A stretch of 64,000 bases of DNA, taken from contig OX467082.1 of assembly GCA_950106755.1 (NCBI GenBank), positions 8,432,001-8,496,000 of the forward strand, written 5' to 3'. Within the stretch, counting starts at the first letter, position 1. Each line of letters starts with the position of its first letter. The DNA comes from Climacium dendroides. Taxonomy: Eukaryota > Streptophyta > Bryopsida > Hypnales > Climaciaceae. Shown here one piece after another: positions 38,094 to 51,036 of this stretch. Both the position numbers and the translations under genes were made by a program. A model generated the notes under the pieces. It was not told where the DNA came from, ran no database searches, and saw only the letters and a program-made list of their open reading frames with translations.

Positions 38094-41000
38094 ATGCTTG
38101 CTGCTGCTGCTGCTGCGACTTGCCATGGCCCCCGCTCCTCCTCAAACACCCCTCTACTCCCTCTACCTCCTCGGGTGCTTCCCCTGACTGGTCCTCTCTC
38201 AGCTGGCAATTGGATTCACGGCCCGTGCGTTGTTCGTAGTTGTTGTTTTGGGAGGGAGCGCGAGGACTTTTCTGTTGGGTCGGATTTCTTCTTGAATTTT
38301 GAATTTTGATGAGCGCCGTTGGGAGTGTAGGTTGGTTGGGATTGTTCGTTACCTGATCTGTAGATTGTGGTTGAGTTGTGTGGGAATGAGCGAGTGATTG
38401 CTGGTTGGAGAGGAGCTATGGGATGGTTGGGTTTCAGTTATGCTTGGTTGTGATCTCGTGATTGACCAAGTTTGGTAATGGGAATAGTTTGAAAAGTACT
38501 TGAAATTGCAGCCTAGTCATCACCTTGTGTATCAAATTGTGTTGTTTTGTGAGAGAGTGCAGGGAATTATCGCCTTTTGGATCGGATTTCTTTTTGAATT
38601 TTGAAAATTTTGATGAGCGCCGTTGGGATTGTTCGTCGCGTGATCTTGGGTTGGGATTTGTAGGTTGTGGTTGAGTTGTTTGTGAATGAGAGAGTGATTG
38701 CTGGTTGGAGAGGAGCAATGGGAGTGACTGGGTCCATGCTTAGTTGTGATCTCATGGTTGATTGAGAGTTTTCTAATAGGAATAATTCGAAATGGCCGCC
38801 TAGTCATCACCTTACTAAATTGGGTGAGGGTGGAGTTGTCGCGATGTTCTTTGAGTTTTTATTGTGGAATAAGTTTGCATTTGTTCGGGGAAATGTCTAC
38901 GAGAAAAGGATTTGTAATACGAGAGTGTGGGAATGCAATGCAGGTTCAAGGGTTGCGCAGAGCGGGCTGGGACTTTTTAGGTTTTCAGCGAGTGCATTTC
39001 GAAAGGTCCATGTGGGGAGTTGGAGGAGTAAGTTTTTATGAATTGGTGTGTGTGTATGTCATGTTGGCGTGTTATTATTCCTAATCGAATGACTATAGAC
39101 TTTCACCTCTCTTACTAAGGTGTGCGCACAGTGAGGTGAAAGGCACGAATTACAACTGAGCATAGTTATTATCATTAAACACAAATTGCTTTTACTAGAT
39201 CTTATTGGCAACTGCAAGAGGATTCCATCGCTCTTTTGCACGCACTATTTGAACCCCATATGAATAAGTTATGAATATCCAACCTATTGTAACCAACACT
39301 ACTCTTGCAGACTCCCATATTTTGACTGTGTACATCTTGTGCAATCGATTTTAGGTTTTAGCGATGTTTTTTGGTCGGTCTAAATGTAGGTGTTGCATTT
39401 GGGACAGTGTTGATTACGGGTGTACACACCTCATATGATTTTTCCGTTTGAAGAGCTCGGTCTTGTGAACTAATTCCATTGTGCGCTGACGCTAAACTCC
39501 TGGTAGTTTTTACTACAAGATGTCTAAGTCTTGGTAATTTGTATTATGCTTAGCTTACACGAAGCTTGAGCTTCAAGGCGAGCTCACCTCCAGCTTCAAG
39601 GCCTGCTCTAGAGTGGGCCGCGAGCTTGAAGACAGACAAGCCTGATAAGCCAGCAGGATGGAAGGACATGAATGGCATGGAGAAGTTGGGAGTGCTGGAG
39701 GTGGACCCCTACCTGGCTCCTCACCAGACTCATCTCAAATACCGAGTTCGCGAGTACTTGAAGCGAAAGATGGAAATTGAGAAGTATGAGGGAAGTTTGC
39801 AAGACTTTGCCAAAGGTGAGCTTGCATTTTAAGTACTAAATTGAGCTAGCTGCTTTCTTCGCCCCGAAAGGACCAAGCTTTCCATTTTGGGCCTCATGTT
39901 TTATGAGGTAGTTTGAGCATTTGTGGACTTTTTCTTGCTAAGCTGATTTATTTTCTTGACCAACACGTGTAATGCTCTTCACTGATTCTGGTAACATAAA
40001 ATATGGCCTCATCTGAATTATATTTTTCACAATATGATCAATTCAACTGGCCCTCTTTAAAACTGGAATCCTTCGTTCTGTAGGGGTTAGATTTCTTCTC
40101 AGAGTCGCTTCTCATGGAATGAACTGATGCAACTAGTGTCCCTTTTAATTGAATTTCTGATCCGATTGTCCGAATCTCTCCTCCTACTTTCTCTTCCATT
40201 GATTCTTGTTCTCTGCATTTGCCACCTTCTTTCCTTTTGCAGCTGCTTATCTGGCTGCTTCAATTTTATACATACACATGCAATGATCTCCCCTGATCCT
40301 GGTAATATAATATAATATTTGGTCCTGTCTGGTTTGTATTTTTCTCAATACAATCACTCAAATTGGTCATTTAAAACCATGATAGTTTGGTATTGGAAGG
40401 GTTGAGCTTTTCGATGGTCTGGTTCTGCAGTTATTAATGTGTGTTTATTGTGTTAGCTAGCTGCAGCAGAGAGAATTGAGGGTTGTGAAAGAAGTGAAGG
40501 GATTCACGGTTGTATCGATTCAAGCTCACTGTGTCTGTTCTTCTGTCTGACAATCATTCTTTCCTGTCTTATTGAGTATTTATCATTTCACGACCAGTGA
40601 TGTAGTGTAGGAATCCACCTTCTAATGCTGAGGTTCCAACTGGGCGTTTTGTTGCTATCTGTAGGTTATGAGAAGTTTGGCTTTACTCGCGATGGGAATT
40701 GCATTGTATACCAGGAGTGGGCTCCCGCGGCAGCGTGAGTTATCATATCCTCAGTGCTCAACTATGTGGCTTGACACTGAAATATGCATCTACTGCTGTA
40801 GAACCATGGGTATAGATTGTGCATCGTCTTCATTCACGTGTCATGTTCCCCATAAACCATTATTTTAAAAGAAACTCTCTAGAGCACCGTATCTCTGATC
40901 ATGATTCTGAAGTTCCATTCGTGTTTATCACAATAGGGAGACTTCATTATGTGTTTGCATGTAGCTAAAGGCACAGGTATTCCTCTATGAATCGCTGTCT

Positions 41001-44000
41001 GACCTTAACTGTTGTGTTGTTGTGCACAGGGCTGCTCAGTTGATTGGGGACTTCAACAATTGGGATGGGAGCAAACATGACATGGAAAGAGACCAGTTTG
41101 GCGTCTGGTCTATCCGGTTGCCTGATGTGGATGGGGTTTCTGTGATCCCGCATGGCTCCAAAGTCAAGTTCAGGATGAAGAAGGGGGATGGCTCTTGGGT
41201 AGATCGAATTCCAGCTTGGATAAAATATGCCGTGGTCGACCCTCATGTGTTTGCTGCGTATTATGATGGTGTTTACTGGGATCCGCCTACATCACAACGG
41301 TAATGTCCCCATCTCTTTAACCCTAAAGGACCATAGGATTAAGGGTTACAAAATGACCAATTTGATATTGTTAGACATATAACTCATACTGGGCCGTATA
41401 TTATATACTGTATCAACGATTTCACTGAAAAACATTGCATGTCTTCTTCACAAAAAAGAATTGGACAAGAGGAAGTCCCAGTGTGCACCACGTTAACCGC
41501 TAAAAAAAACAAGCGGGCCAGTATGTGCCCCTCGTTTCAACTGGAGCGAACTTGTGCATTATCCGTTTCGCTCAAATTTCACATGGAGTCTGTAAAAATA
41601 ATCTGGCCTTCTTTTAGACCTTCAGAATAGCTTTCTTCACATTTTTCCATGATTGGTTCATTTTGCTCCTTGACTTAAATTATCTGGCTAGTGCAATGTC
41701 GTCTCGGTGCTTTGCAGATCTGTGTTTAGACCTTTTTCTTTTGGTATTGTGGTTCAGGTATCAGTTCAAGCATGCTCGTCCAGCGAAGCCCTCCGCCCCG
41801 CTCATTTACGAAGCGCACGTAGGGATGAGTTCAAAGCAGCCACGTGTGGCTTCCTACCGAGAGTTTGCCGACGAAGTGCTTCCCAGAATAAAGGCGAACA
41901 ATTACAACACCATCCAGCTAATGGCAGTTATGGAGCATGCTTACTACGGTTGCTTTGGGTACCACGTTACCAATTTCTTCGCGGCCAGCAGCCGTTGCGG
42001 GACGCCTGAGGATCTGAAGTACCTGATCGACAAGGCGCATTCCATGGGCCTTCGCGTGTTGATGGACGTGGTGCACAGTCACGCATCCACTAACGCCGTG
42101 GATGGCTTGGCTGGTTATGATTTAGGCCAGGCAGCTCGAGACTCCTATTTTCATACTGGAGCCCGAGGGTACCACACCCTCTGGGACAGCCGCCTGTTCA
42201 ACTACGGCTCCTGGGAAGTCCAGCGCTTCCTGCTTTCCAATCTGCGCTGGTGGATGGAGGAGTACATGTTTGATGGCTTCAGATTTGACGGGGTGACTTC
42301 CATGCTCTACCATCATCATGGCCTCAACATGGTCTTCACGGGAAACTATCATGAGTATTTCAGTGAAGCCACGGATGTGCAAGCAGTGATGTTCTTGATG
42401 CTTGCCAATGAGCTCGTGCACAGCCTCTACCCCGATGCCACAGTGATTGCGGAGGATGTGTCAGGCATGCCCACGCTCTGCAGGCCCGTTGCAGAGGGCG
42501 GGATTGGCTTTGATTATCGTCTGGCCATGGCGATTCCCGACAAGTGGATTCAGTATCTGAAAGAACGGAAGGATGAAGAATGGTCCATGGGGGATATTGT
42601 CTACACTCTTACCAATCGGAGATATTCCGAGGCGTGTGTTGGGTATGCTGAGAGCCACGATCAGGTGATTATTTTGCTTGTTTGATGCTGAATTTGAGTA
42701 CTACAGGTTGCCGTGTATTTTAATGTTGTCGTGCCTTGAAATGATGTAGCACTCTATCGGGTTGTGTTTTTTTGTGTGGTCTGTCATTGTTAGGCCCCGC
42801 CCGCACCAACCACGTGGCTCTAATTAGCAAACTGGAACTAGTTACCTAATGCCTGCTCTGCCCAAGTTGTGTCACTGACAAAATTGCTGCTAAATCCTGC
42901 TAATTAACTTGCAATGTAGATTCATCCATGTTCACCAGTTTACTTGCCGATTTTCTGTGCTTGTAGCATTATTTTGAAATTCTTAATTCGCCTGCACCAA
43001 CCAAGTAACAGCAGTTAGCTAATTTGATGGACTCATTAGTTAATTCCTATTTTTTACCTCGCGAATGAGGGTACACAATAGGTCAGTTAACCTCCAATCG
43101 GACCTTAATACAGTACCCAATTACTCGTCGTTAGGAATAACGGTTGGATATTCCAGATTCGAGTGTTTTGGACTGTACGTATGACAAGTAGATTCAGCAT
43201 TAGCTCATCACAAGTTGTACAAGTAGAACTTTTTATAATCAAACTATGTGCTTCTGCTTTCCCTCCACAGATTATGTTGCAACATCATAACCCTTTTTGT
43301 TTTCCTGCAGTCTATGGTAGGAGATAAAACGTTCGCCTTTTTATTGATGGACAAGGAAATGTATTACAGCATGTCAGCTCTGCAACCAGCGAATCTTATT
43401 GTTGATCGAGGAATTGCACTACACAAGGTCTATTTGTCTTGTAGCTTAAATCCTTCTTTCATCATTGTCTTGTCGTTTATCTTATTTTAATTGAGCTATT
43501 GTCAGTGCACTGACGACTTTTTGACAACTGCAGATGATTCACTTTATTACTATGGCTCTCAGTGGGGAAGGCTACTTGAATTTCATGGGGAATGAGGTAA
43601 TTATCTTCATACAAAGCAGTGTGCCATGTGCCCAAGCTCTTTCGCCTCTGATTTGAGAGTATTGAGTTGCCTCCTGTGAGATGCCTTGATTTTGTTCTAC
43701 GATCCATGCCTGATCAATAGCATGTTACGAGCTGCAGTTTGGCCACCCAGAGTGGATCGACTTCCCTAGACAAGGGAACAATTGGTCATTTGACAAGTGC
43801 CGAAGACAATGGGATCTTGTGGATCAGGACCATCTTCGATACAAGGTTTGCTCTTCAAACGGTGTTGCTGGAGACTTTGGTGTGTAGCAGTGCTGATTGT
43901 GAATTTTCTATTGTTTTTGTTCTGAAGGATTCGCTCATAATTTGTATCTGTTAATGAAGATGTTGTAGGTTCTTTTCAAACACAAACGAAAGATCTTAAA

Positions 44001-45877
44001 TCCTAAGTGCTGGAATGGCCGAAGATGTCCGCTTCCATATTATTGGAGTTGAAATAAATAATTTGGGAAGTTTCAAGGAAGTCAACAAAATGTACCAATC
44101 GAAAGAAGTCATACATTTGTGAGTGATAAAAACGTGTTTTTGAGAGTTTCTATTATCGACTATTAGTTTTCAAAGCGGACTTTTCTAATTTAGTCTGAGC
44201 ACTTTTGAGTTCAAAGTGTGATTCGCTGCTTGATGATACGGAAATAAGGTTTTAGTGCAAGTTCCGGAGCTTGCTCAATCAACGTTCGTAAAATTAAACG
44301 TGATTCTTCTTTGTTTTGCTGACAGTTCATGAATAACTTTAATAGAGCGATGATTGCGCTTGATGAGGAGTTCGAGTTTGTGAGTTCCTCAAAGCAGTAC
44401 GTTTCCTGTCAAAGTGAATCAGAGAAGGTCAGTAATCATTCTTTTGCTTCTCTGTTCGTGTGATATGCCAGGAGCTATTTTAATTTTTGTGCAGCATTTC
44501 ATTATCGTCTTGGACGTCCTTGGGCTTCTACTTATGTTCCTATGTAAGCACTAGTCTAGATTCTGGAATTCGTCCTTCTCTAATTCACTGTGTAATTGTA
44601 AAACTTCCAGCTTATTGTATTTGAACGAGGAGACTTGGTCTTTGTGTTTAACTTCCATGCGACCAGTACATATTCTGGGTAAGTGATATATCCATAGGGA
44701 GCTTTTGAAGCTTTTCAAACGTTCTGCGTTTCTGCATCTTACGTTGATTCCTACATATCAATTTATTCCTCTTTCTGAACATTGTGTGTCAATAAATGAG
44801 ACGGTGAATCTAGACTTATGGTGGACGAAATATTGATATGTGGAAGGATTCGTTGATTTCTTGTTGTGACTATTGGACATGCTCTGGTTTGCAGGTTGAA
44901 GGTAGGCTGCGACATTCCTGGAAAATACCGAGTTTGTTTGGACAGTGATGCTGCGGAGTTTGGAGGTTATTCTCGGGTAAGGCTTAGTTCCGTTGTCTCT
45001 TCATGTTTGTTATTTATTAGAGCGGTTTGGATTTGCCTTCCTCAAACAGCTCATGAGATTGTGTAAAGGATTTAGTAATTACTAACTTCCGTTACGTTTC
45101 TATTCTCTGCAGGTGGACCATGATGTCGACCACTTCACGAGTCCTGAGGGTGAGCCAGGAAAGCCTGAGACTAATTACAACAACCGACCACACTCCTTCA
45201 TGGTTATGGCTCCATCTCGCAGTTGCCAGGTCAGCAATCAATTTGTTTCTTTTACTTCACCGCACATCTCATATCATCAGTGCTCTCCAGGGATTTTTTT
45301 TGGCGAAATTTCGCCAGACTGTCAGAAATCTGACCTCTCTGGCTTCGTCCCTCCAAAAACTAGCCTCTGTAGTGAGGACAACAGGGGGGACACTGGTCCA
45401 AAATAAAAGCCCTGGTTCTCTCTGTATTCCAAGCTCACTTAAACTTGCACTTATTAACTAAAAGAAATCAAACAATGACTCGGAGAGTGTTTTGTAAGGT
45501 AGAGGATACAATTTGCGTCTCTTGAAGCATTTTTTCACGTGTTGGAGTGTGATCTTTGGGAAATGTAAAGACTTGTGAAGAGATCTTTTGAGTACGAGAG
45601 CCAAATCTATTGCAATCCAAATCTTATCTGAATTTCTTATGCAATTCAAAGTGGGCGACCCTATCTCTATGCAAAGATCAGTGGCCTTTTACATTTAACC
45701 AAGTCATGATTACACCACAAGTCCAACCCATTGTACGCATAGATAAGTTGATCTTAAGTTTGGATGTCTAATGTGCTGTCTTACCTTTATCAGGTTTCAC
45801 CTTTTATACTTGACTCTTGGAAAGTTAACCGCATCATATGGTTCTGGTTGCAGGTGTATTACAAAGTACCGGAGTAA
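38094..45877 (+). CDS. SBE: 1,4-alpha-glucan (starch) branching enzyme
   Basis: The enzyme makes alpha-1,6 branches in starch, normally in plastids. Confident exons: up to 39815, 40665-40734, 41030-41299, 41758-42664, 43311-43427, 43534-43596, 43738-43845, 44326-44427, 44611-44678, 44895-44976, 45113-45229 and 45854-45877 (stop). All join in phase. The CBM48-type region shows [10 protein letters not shown]. The GH13 blocks are complete: [18 protein letters not shown] (nucleophile Asp), AEDVSGMP (acid/base Glu) and AESHDQ. The end reads [13 protein letters not shown] to VYYKVPE. The 5' end is less certain. I propose exon 1 at 38094-38235, reading [17 protein letters not shown] like a transit peptide, spliced to about 39589 (acceptor CCTCCAG), where the phase fits. 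The first securely homologous residues are [10 protein letters not shown] in the exon ending 39815. It resembles the cytosol-to-plastid GlgB/SBE eukaryote type, not isoamylase. Confidence 0.93.
38225..38815 (+). repeat. Diverged tandem duplication of about 305 bp in the first intron of the branching enzyme gene
   Basis: About 38225-38527 is repeated at about 38530-38815. Shared runs include TTTTGATGAGCGCCGTTGGGA, given here only in part as GATGAGCGCCGTTGGGA, then GATTGCTGGTTGGAGAGGAG and GCCTAGTCATCACCTT. The first copy begins at the proposed exon 1 donor. Confidence 0.75.
39935..40435 (+). repeat. Old tandem duplication inside a branching-enzyme intron
   Basis: Segments near 39950-40090 and 40240-40420 share a series of matches (TGCTCTTCACTGATTCTGGT against TGATCTCCCCTGATCCTGGT; TATTTTTCACAATA against TATTTTTCTCAATA). 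Divergence is substantial. Confidence 0.5.
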
Positions 45878-47167
45878 ATTGGAGAGCTTCAGTGGATCAT
45901 TTTGGTCTAATTCTTACTGTACAATACATTTTGCCACGTGTACCAAGAAGTAGGAGGTAATGAGCTTGCTCTTAATTATTATTTTCACCAACAATACTCT
46001 GCTCCACAGGTACGTACTTTAATCAAAGTATACTAGGTGTATTAGCTTTGGTAGAGGGGCAGATGCTTTTCAGATCTAAATGGATTCTAACATCCCAGCA
46101 TCTATTAGTCAGAGTGGAGCAAAGTCTGTGCAATTCCTCCCTAACTCCATATGAAACAGTTCAGGAGGAAGATTTACTGTGTAAGGTATACTGGTACTTT
46201 AGTATTCAGAAGGGCTAGTGTTTTCTGTGAAATTATATGAAGTCCTTTATCTGGAGTAGCCCACGACAGTGTTGGGTACATTAGAGATGTCAATGCAAAA
46301 TTCTTTGTTTCTTGCATTGGTGCCTGGAATTGAAGAAGTTGAAAATATTGCACTGGATTTGAAATTTCATGTTGCAGATAGTGCACCTGTGTAAACTTTA
46401 TTACTTTGAAGTTGTGTTATCACTATGTACTACTGTGCCACAGCCAAAATCAAAGCAAAGTAAAGTAATTCTCTAATTTTTTGAATTCATGAAAACTTTG
46501 AATTTCAATAACTCCACACTGTATGTCCAAGTGCCACAAAACAAAGTCCATGCACCCCTTCTCTAGGAGATCTCACTATAACAAACAAAACAAATAAACC
46601 TCATTTAAGATATGTATGAACTTGTGCAAATTCAAAGTTGGAGATTGTAGTGTAGAATAGAATCAGGGTCACTGTAGACACTAAGTGTCCAATGGATGAC
46701 TTCACTTGAGACTGTAAGATGTAAAAAAAAAATTTCATTCAATTTTTTTTTCAAAGTTGCATGAGTATATTTTCTATGAAGAGTATTGCAAATTCCCTCA
46801 TTATAGTATCATTGACTTTTCTAAAGAAGAGAGTGCTTAGTCCATAAATCATCTTTATAGTATATTTTAGCTATTCATTGTTATTTACTCTTGATGTAAA
46901 TTTTAGCTATAAAAATGATATTTTTTGAATTTGAGTCCAACTACACTTTATTCATTAGTTGGATTCAAGCATAGTTTGTATACCAATTGGAAATGTTGAA
47001 AAAATTGTAAATTTCAATATTTTATAGTAATATGAACTTTGGGCCTATAATCATTATTTTTTAATTTTTTTAATTTTATAATGATATAAGAATCTTCATA
47101 CTATCATGTTCAAATCTATGTCTATAGTGAAAATTTCAGATTTTTTAAGTATATTGTATATTTGATA
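45878..47167. other. 3' flank of the branching enzyme gene and AT-rich intergenic region
   Basis: The first few hundred bases are probably 3' UTR. AT content rises sharply after about 46450. No gene is seen. Confidence 0.45.
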
Positions 47168-48382
47168 TGAGTTTTTTAATTCTAAAAGAAATTACAATAA
47201 TTACAAATTTTTTTTAATTTGAAAATTTTAAGGGACTATTAAGTTTGACTAGTCAATTATAGTCTCTATCTTTTAAGGGTTACAAAGAGGGAATCATGAC
47301 TACTAATTTCAAACTTCACTACCTATTATTTTGTTTGTTGCCATTTTATAACTAGACTAGATATGAATAAAAGAAATTATATTTATTTTTCAAAGATGAA
47401 ATCACATGTGTAGAAGTTAAACTTGAAAGTCCTTCACTCTATATCCTCCATTTCTTTTCCACTTGCGTTTGAAATTTTTTTGATTTTTTTTTTAAAGATG
47501 AAATCATATTTAACATTTATCATAAAATTTTCAAATTTTTTTTTAAAATTTCAAATTAACATGAATTATTGAGGAAAAAATGAAGAAAATCCATATCAAA
47601 TACCAATCATGTTCCAAAAATTTATATTTGGGGGATTAGAAGTACATTACAGTGTTCACCACATGTGTGGAGTAGCGTTCCCATGGCATTCAAAACTTCA
47701 AGTTTTAAAATATAGAGGCCAACACACACACTTAATCATCTCCATGTTTTGTGAGGTCAAAAAGAAGCTTGCACATCATATGCATGCAAAAATAGAGCAT
47801 GTAAAGAATAAGATTCTTCTCTTCCACAACTTCATGTTTCACCAAGTGTTGGAGTACATACATGCCCTTATAGAGAGTGGCTGTCATTAGGTAGTTGGAT
47901 TGGCATTTCCAAATCATAGTCATTAGAATGTGGAGGCCCGTGATGTTTATTTTTTTGCAAGAAGACATAGTAGAAGATGGACTAGTTGGTCTTGAGAATA
48001 GCCTCTAAGGGGATGGAGAAGTGATGGTTGCTTTCTAAACACATTGCTCTTGCAAGAAGCTTGAGGAATGCTTTTGGTGTGCTTGCCCCTTTCTTTGAGG
48101 TTCCCTTCTTAAGCCAAGAGTGAATCTAGCTCCATGGCTTGATGAAGGGAGAGAAACCAAAAAAATGATTGCAAAAAATTTAAGCCAAAAGAATTGACAA
48201 AGTAGTAAGAGAGAAAAGATCCAAGAATGATAAGCCAAAGAGATAGAAAGGGCAATGAGTATAAAGTCATGAGAAGTTCCTATTCACAATAGTCACTATC
48301 AGTTCGACAATTTTAACCAATAATTAATATAAATGTAATAGCCACCATTGATTAGATAGTTTCAACCAATTACAATCAATTA
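47168..48382 (+). repeat. Segmental duplication, copy 1
   Basis: This copy corresponds to 48708-49960 at an offset of about 1,539 bp. An internal open stretch at 47609-47890 (93 codons, MFQKFIFGGLEVHYSVHHMC...) differs from its partner at 49148-49429 by one residue, so the copies are recent. I do not recognise the peptide and do not call it a gene. The segment 47989-48227 is inverted relative to the other copy. Confidence 0.9.
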
Positions 48383-48470
48383 AGACCACCCAAACGTTTG
48401 GTATGACTCCTGGCACTCAGTGCATGATAACCAAATCGACCAAAATCTCATATCGTCTAAACAATATATG
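48379..48470 (+). repeat. Copy of a segment from downstream of RPB6 (50671-50753)
   Basis: The run ATTAAGACCACCCAAACGTT and then AACCAAATCGACC and TCTCATATCGTCTAAA are shared with 50671-50753, interrupted by a few differences. It sits exactly where copy 1 of the duplication stops matching copy 2. Confidence 0.8.
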
Positions 48471-48707
48471 ACTAGTCAATCATAGTCTCTATATTTTAAA
48501 GGTTACAAAGAGGGATCCATGACTACTAATTTCAAATCTCACTACCCATTATTTTGTTTGTTGCCATTTTATAATTAGATTAGATATGAATAAAAGAAAT
48601 TATATTTATTTTTCAAAGATGAAATCACATGTGTAGAAGTTAAAATTGAAAGTCTTTCACTCTATATCCTCCATTTCTTCTCCACTTGCATTTGAAATTT
48701 TTTTGAT
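48463..48707 (+). repeat. Partial third copy of the duplication
   Basis: This matches 47247-47490 and 48787-49030 (GACTAGTCAATCATAGTCTC, then TACAAAGAGGGATCCATGAC). Only this quarter of the unit is present. Confidence 0.85.
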
Positions 48708-49960
48708 TTTATTTTTTAATTCTAAAAAAATTACAATAATTACAAATTTTTTTTAATTTGAAAATTTTAAGGGACTATTAAGTTTGACTAGTCAATCATA
48801 GTCTTTATCTTTAAGGATTACAAAGAGGGATCCATGACTACTAATTTCAAGCCTCACTATCCATTATTTTGTTTGTTGCCATTTTATAACTAGATTTGAT
48901 ATGAATAAAAGAAATTGTATTTATTTTTCAAAGATGAAATCACATGTGTAGAAGTTAAACTTGAAAGTCCTTCACTCTATATCCTCCATTTCTTCTCCAC
49001 TTGCATTTGAAATTTTTTTTATTTTATTTTTTAAAGATGAAATCATATTTAACATTTGTCATAAAATTTTCAAATTTTTTTTGAAAATTTCAAATTAACA
49101 TGAATTATTGAGGAAAAAATGAAGAAAATCCATATCAAATACCAATCATGTTCCAAAAATTTATATTTGGGGGATTAGAAGTACATTACAGTGTTCACCA
49201 CATGTGTGGAGTAGCGTTCCCATGGCATTCAAAACTTCAAGTTTTAAAATATAGAGGCCAATACACACACTTAATCATCTCCATGTTTTGTGAGGTCAAA
49301 AAGAAGCTTGCACATCATATGCATGCAAAAATAGAGCATGTAAAGAATAAGATTCTTCTCTTCCACAACTTCATGTTTCACCAAGTGTTGGAGTACATAC
49401 ATGCCCTTATAGAGAGTGGCTGTCATTAGGTAGTTGGATTGGCATTTCCAAATCATAGTCATTAGAATGTGGAGGCCCGTGATGTTTATTTTTTTGCATG
49501 AAGACATAGTAGAAGATGGACTTATTGTTCTTGGATCTTTTCTCTCTTACTACTATGTCATTTCTTTTAACTTTAACTCCTTGCAATCATTTTTTTTTGT
49601 TTCTCTCCCTTCATCAAGCCATGGAGCTAAATTCACTCTTGGCTAAAGAAGGGAACCTCAAAGAAAGGGGCAAGCACACCAAAAGCATTCCTTGAGCTTC
49701 TTACAAGAGTAATGTGTTTAGAAAGCAACCATCACTTCTCCATCCCCTTAGAGGCTATTCTCAAGACCAACAAGCCAAAGAGATAAAAAGGGCAATGAGT
49801 ATAAAAGTCATGAGAAGTTCCTATTCACAATGTATAAGTAATGGTCACCATCACTTGGACAATTTTAACCAATAATTAATATAAATGTAATAGCCACCAT
49901 TGATTAGATATTTTCAACCAATTACAATCAATGTAAAAGTAATGACAAGTATTGATTAGA
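48708..49960 (+). repeat. Segmental duplication, copy 2, with an inverted internal segment
   Basis: This copy is collinear with copy 1 except for 49528-49767, which is the reverse complement of 47989-48227. Beyond the inversion, collinearity resumes at AAGCCAAAGAGATA and continues to ACCAATTACAATCAAT. Confidence 0.9.
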
Positions 49961-51036
49961 TGTATTCAACATTTAATACTTTCCACTCCCACTTCTCACT
50001 CTTTATCTATCACCTATCATTCTTCATTGCAATAACATCAAGCACACCTATCATTCTTCATTGCAATAACATCAAACACTAATAATTGTATGAAAGTTGG
50101 TATAATTTCTAGCAATTTTGATCTTTATGGTGACATTGAAAATAAGAATTTAATTTTTTTCAGTTAGTTCTTTAGGAATGTGTTATATGTCACATACTAC
50201 AACTTTTGTATATGTACTTCTTGACTTAGGTGACTTTGAATGAAAAAGTTTCAAATCCATACTCAATTTTGTCATTGTAAGTGTGTAACAATTTTTTTAG
50301 TTTTTGTGGGAATTGATACAAAATAGTCCACAGTAATTCATTTCAACTTGCACTAATTCAAGTAGTGCGACTCTGGTCGGTTTCATAGAAGGGGAACAAC
50401 TCTAAACCAAATTAATGTCACAGTATTCTCACAAATCAGTGTGGTAGAAATGATACAGTATTGTACCAATCCCCCTCCCCTCCCCCCCAAAAAAAACAAC
50501 CCAAAAAAAAAAATTTTAAATTTTTATTGTGACTCTAATTTTCTAGGTGACACTACCCGGCCTCAGGTACCTAATGACTCAAATTCATCGAACCAGATAA
50601 TTTTCAGACTTCAGGTCAAAGATTTTACAAATGCTAATGAAAGTTCAGAAACCGGGAGAACTGGTGCTGTATTAAGACCACCCAAACGTTTGGTATGATC
50701 AGTGTATGATAACCAAATCGACCAGAATCTCATATCGTCTAAAACAATATATGAAAGAAGCTGTAGCCGGTGGAATCAGTGTTGTCTTCACCCTCCAACA
50801 ACTAGAAAAGCCGTCCCCAAAATGCCAATTTAATTGCCAAGGTTTGCAGATCCCTGTATCAAGCTGGCAAAAAGACACACTACTCTGTCTATAATGTGGC
50901 GACTAGTTTCCAGTATTACAAAATTAGGATAAAAACTGAGGCTGATAAAACGTCACTTCGCTTTCAATGTACAGATCCAGTTCCCAGATATCCATGCACG
51001 GTGTAGCAGTGCTATTCGCACGATGACATCCAATTT
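49961..51036 (-). other. Intergenic region and 3' flank of RPB6
   Basis: A 31-bp tandem repeat (CACCTATCATTCTTCATTGC) lies at about 50012-50080. From about 50560 to 51036 the sequence is less AT-rich and lies directly downstream of the RPB6 stop, so it probably includes the 3' UTR. The part at 50671-50753 is the source or sister of the copy at 48379-48470. Confidence 0.5.

Noticed and set aside
37859..38239. A separate 126-codon gene with a Cys run in the branching enzyme leader
   Set aside because: It overlaps the proposed transit-peptide exon in another frame. The Cys run is the shifted reading of the GCTGCT stretch that gives poly-Ala.
47609..49429. Duplicated 93-codon open stretches as a gene pair
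   Set aside because: They match no family, lie in AT-rich repeat DNA and owe their similarity to a recent DNA duplication, not to protein-level conservation.
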